DNA of 15,263 bases, taken from assembly GCA_946478915.1 (NCBI GenBank), contig CAMLER010000035.1, forward strand, positions 1 to 15,263. The letters are read 5' to 3'. The notes below the pieces were generated by a model. The model was not told the origin of the DNA, made no database searches, and saw only the letters and a list, made by a program, of their open reading frames with translations. The DNA is from an uncultured Chryseolinea sp. Lineage in GTDB: Bacteria > Bacteroidota > Bacteroidia > Cytophagales > Cyclobacteriaceae. Both the position numbers and the translations under genes were made by a program. Each line of letters starts with the position of its first letter. The stretch's first letter is position 1. Positions 13,831-15,263 of the stretch are shown here, piece after piece.

Positions 13831-15263
13831 AATGACAATTTTCTGCTCCAGGTACAAAGTGTTACCCGCTTTGATGATATACAAACCTGAAGGGAGAACT
13901 TTTTCCTGGAAAATTTCCTCAGTAATGACGCCCGGTGTTTTTACTTCAATGGTCTTTTCATACACTTTTTGGCCCTGCATGTTCATGATGGTGACCGGGA
14001 CATGCGTGGCATCGCGTAACCCTTCGATGCGAATTGAAAGATCCTTACCCGATGATGGGTTGGGGAAGGCCGAAAGCGTGGCGTGTTCCGGCCCATCATA
14101 ATCGATAACCCGGACAGCGGAGTAGGTATATTGGCCATCGAAATCTGTTTGCTTGAGGCGGTAGTAAGACCGACCGTATAGCGGCGAAGGGTCGATGATA
14201 TTGTATTCATTCAATTCTTTCGTGGTTCCCGCTCCGTCGTGTGTGAGAATTGGTTCGAAGTGTTCAACGTTGGTGGAGCGTTCGATTGTGAAAAAGTCGT
14301 TATTGGTTTCAGATGCAGTGGACCATTTCAGCTCAACAAAGTTGTTTTTAAGTTGAGCGGAGAAGGAGAGGAGTTCGATGGGGAGGGGTGAACTTCCGGC
14401 GTTGGTTGAAGCTAAATGAAAATTATTTGCCAGATCGGCAAATGCCACGGAACGCCTTACCCTTGGGTTTGCTGTCGTACCAGCACCCGCAATATTTGTT
14501 CCAACTACTCCGCTTGAAGTGGCCATGCGGAGGTGGGACACGTTGGCAATAACACCAAAGTTAGTACCGCCGGCCCTAAGATAAAACGTGGCACCGGAAC
14601 CAATCCCACTAGTTGAAACAGTCCAATACGAATTATGTCTTTTTGCAATTGTTGAATTCGGATTCGTGTCAGGGATAGACACGTCACTTGTTGATGTTGA
14701 GTTCGTATGTGACACAGTCATGGTTCCACCGGTGTTTCCGTTGGAAGTTTGTCCCACAAAAAATGGCCTCCAATCCCCTGCACTCCCCAAAGGAAAAAGC
14801 GCACGATCATCTTCGGCAGCGCCTGCGGTCGACATAAATGCAGCTGATGCTGGTCGGGCGCGAGTAAAATTCCCCCCGTACATCCAGCCGTCGGCCGCTG
14901 CGAGTCCATGTACTAAAGCCCCGCTCGCAGTGCTTGTCAGCGAAAAGCTATACCCATTTAGGTTTACGTTCCCGTCATTCATGGTGAGGATATTGGAGAC
15001 AGTAATATCTCCGTTAATCGTTATCTGTGGCGATGCTCCAAAGGAGTTATCGATCACAAGATTTCTAAAGGTCTCTCCTGATGGGTTGGTTATGACTTGT
15101 GCGACAGAACCATCTAGAGTAACTGTTCCCGTTCCTTCGGTAAAAGTTGCTGTTCCAGATACTGTCCAGTTACCCTGAACAGCAAAGGAAGCATTGTTGG
15201 CATCTTTTGCTCCCGAAGTGGAAAGATTGATATGGTGGTATGTGGTGGGAATAATTCGCTGAG
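13825..15263 (-). CDS. Secreted T9SS cargo protein, C-terminal part (runs off right edge)
   Basis: The frame is open to the window edge, so the start is missing and at least 479 residues are visible. The upstream part is Ser/Thr/Gly/Asn-rich beta-repeat sequence (NWTVSGTATFTEGTGTVTL, then NLVIDNSFGASPQITINGDI), typical of Bacteroidota surface proteins. PLPIELLSFSAQLKNNFVEL (about 14388 downwards) and the FFTIERS/YYRLKQTDFDGQYTYS block form the conserved pre-terminal domain of such proteins. From about 14076 to the stop is a type A T9SS sorting domain (LSAFPNPSSGKDLSIRI, MNMQGQKVYEK, LPSGLYIIKAG, QKIVIE). It should cross the outer membrane by the type IX system and be anchored or released after tail cleavage. 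No enzyme domain is visible in the part present. An internal GTG at 15057 is not the true start. Confidence 0.88.
   Translation of the reverse strand, partial: QRIIPTTYHHINLSTSGAKDANNASFAVQGNWTVSGTATFTEGTGTVTLDGSVAQVITNPSGETFRNLVIDNSFGASPQITINGDITVSNILTMNDGNVNLNGYSFSLTSTASGALVHGLAAADGWMYGGNFTRARPASAAFMSTAGAAEDDRALFPLGSAGDWRPFFVGQTSNGNTGGTMTVSHTNSTSTSDVSIPDTNPNSTIAKRHNSYWTVSTSGIGSGATFYLRAGGTNFGVIANVSHLRMATSSGVVGTNIAGAGTTANPRVRRSVAFADLANNFHLASTNAGSSPLPIELLSFSAQLKNNFVELKWSTASETNNDFFTIERSTNVEHFEPILTHDGAGTTKELNEYNIIDPSPLYGRSYYRLKQTDFDGQYTYSAVRVIDYDGPEHATLSAFPNPSSGKDLSIRIEGLRDATHVPVTIMNMQGQKVYEKTIEVKTPGVITEEIFQEKVLPSGLYIIKAGNTLYLEQKIVIE

Noticed and set aside
14588..15178. A 196-codon open frame on the plus strand, antisense to the T9SS protein gene
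   Set aside because: It lies fully inside a well-supported gene on the other strand, has no recognisable domain, and has Val/Pro-rich composition expected from the complement of Thr/Asn/Gly-rich coding sequence.
1..15263. CRISPR arrays, tRNA/rRNA genes, insertion sequences, prophage or toxin-antitoxin genes
   Set aside because: I saw no regularly spaced repeats, no tRNA-like cloverleaf, no transposase or integrase, and no small toxin/antitoxin pair on either strand.

Overview
The window looks like chromosomal DNA of a member of the Bacteroidota, most likely a Cytophagales-type organism. Reasons: a C-terminal type IX secretion (T9SS) sorting domain, a Bacteroidota-style cytochrome c maturation cluster (CcmC with a degenerate WWD loop, CcmE of the CxxxY type, a long CcmF), few Shine-Dalgarno sequences, and a cluster of periplasmic parvulin genes followed by a MoxR ATPase. 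There are no tRNA or rRNA genes, no CRISPR array, no insertion sequence and no sign of a prophage. Gene density is high, with no gene-free stretch above about 85 bases.

Left part, plus strand (about 65-5595): a two-membrane-span protein resembling Wzz/chain-length determinants overlaps ccmB by 4 bases. It is followed by ccmC, a small CcmD-like membrane protein, ccmE and ccmF. Together these encode the membrane part of System I cytochrome c biogenesis: heme handling by CcmB/CcmC/CcmD, the heme chaperone CcmE, and the heme lyase core CcmF. The ATPase CcmA and the thiol-handling CcmG/CcmH are not in the window.

Right part, minus strand, read from right to left. First comes the 3' part of a large secreted T9SS cargo protein that runs off the right edge and ends at a clear intrinsic terminator (13771-13797). 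Next is a membrane-anchored GAF-SpoIIE/PP2C phosphatase, then a STAS anti-sigma antagonist and an RsbW-like HATPase kinase, which form a partner-switching module. Then come a two-domain parvulin peptidyl-prolyl isomerase, a SurA-like lipoprotein with no visible isomerase domain, a SurA-type double parvulin, and a MoxR AAA+ ATPase. From the STAS gene to moxR the genes overlap or nearly touch (ATGA, possible GTGA, and longer overlaps), so this is probably one operon of six genes, with the phosphatase gene 75 bases upstream on the same strand. The ccm cluster and this operon converge at 5596-5670.

The most interesting points are the physical coupling of a partner-switching regulator to an outer-membrane-protein chaperone set, the pseudo-SurA lipoprotein between two active-looking parvulins, and the variant heme-binding motifs in CcmE and CcmC. 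I did not find a clearly new system. The co-operonic partner switch plus periplasmic chaperones is the best candidate for an under-described functional link.
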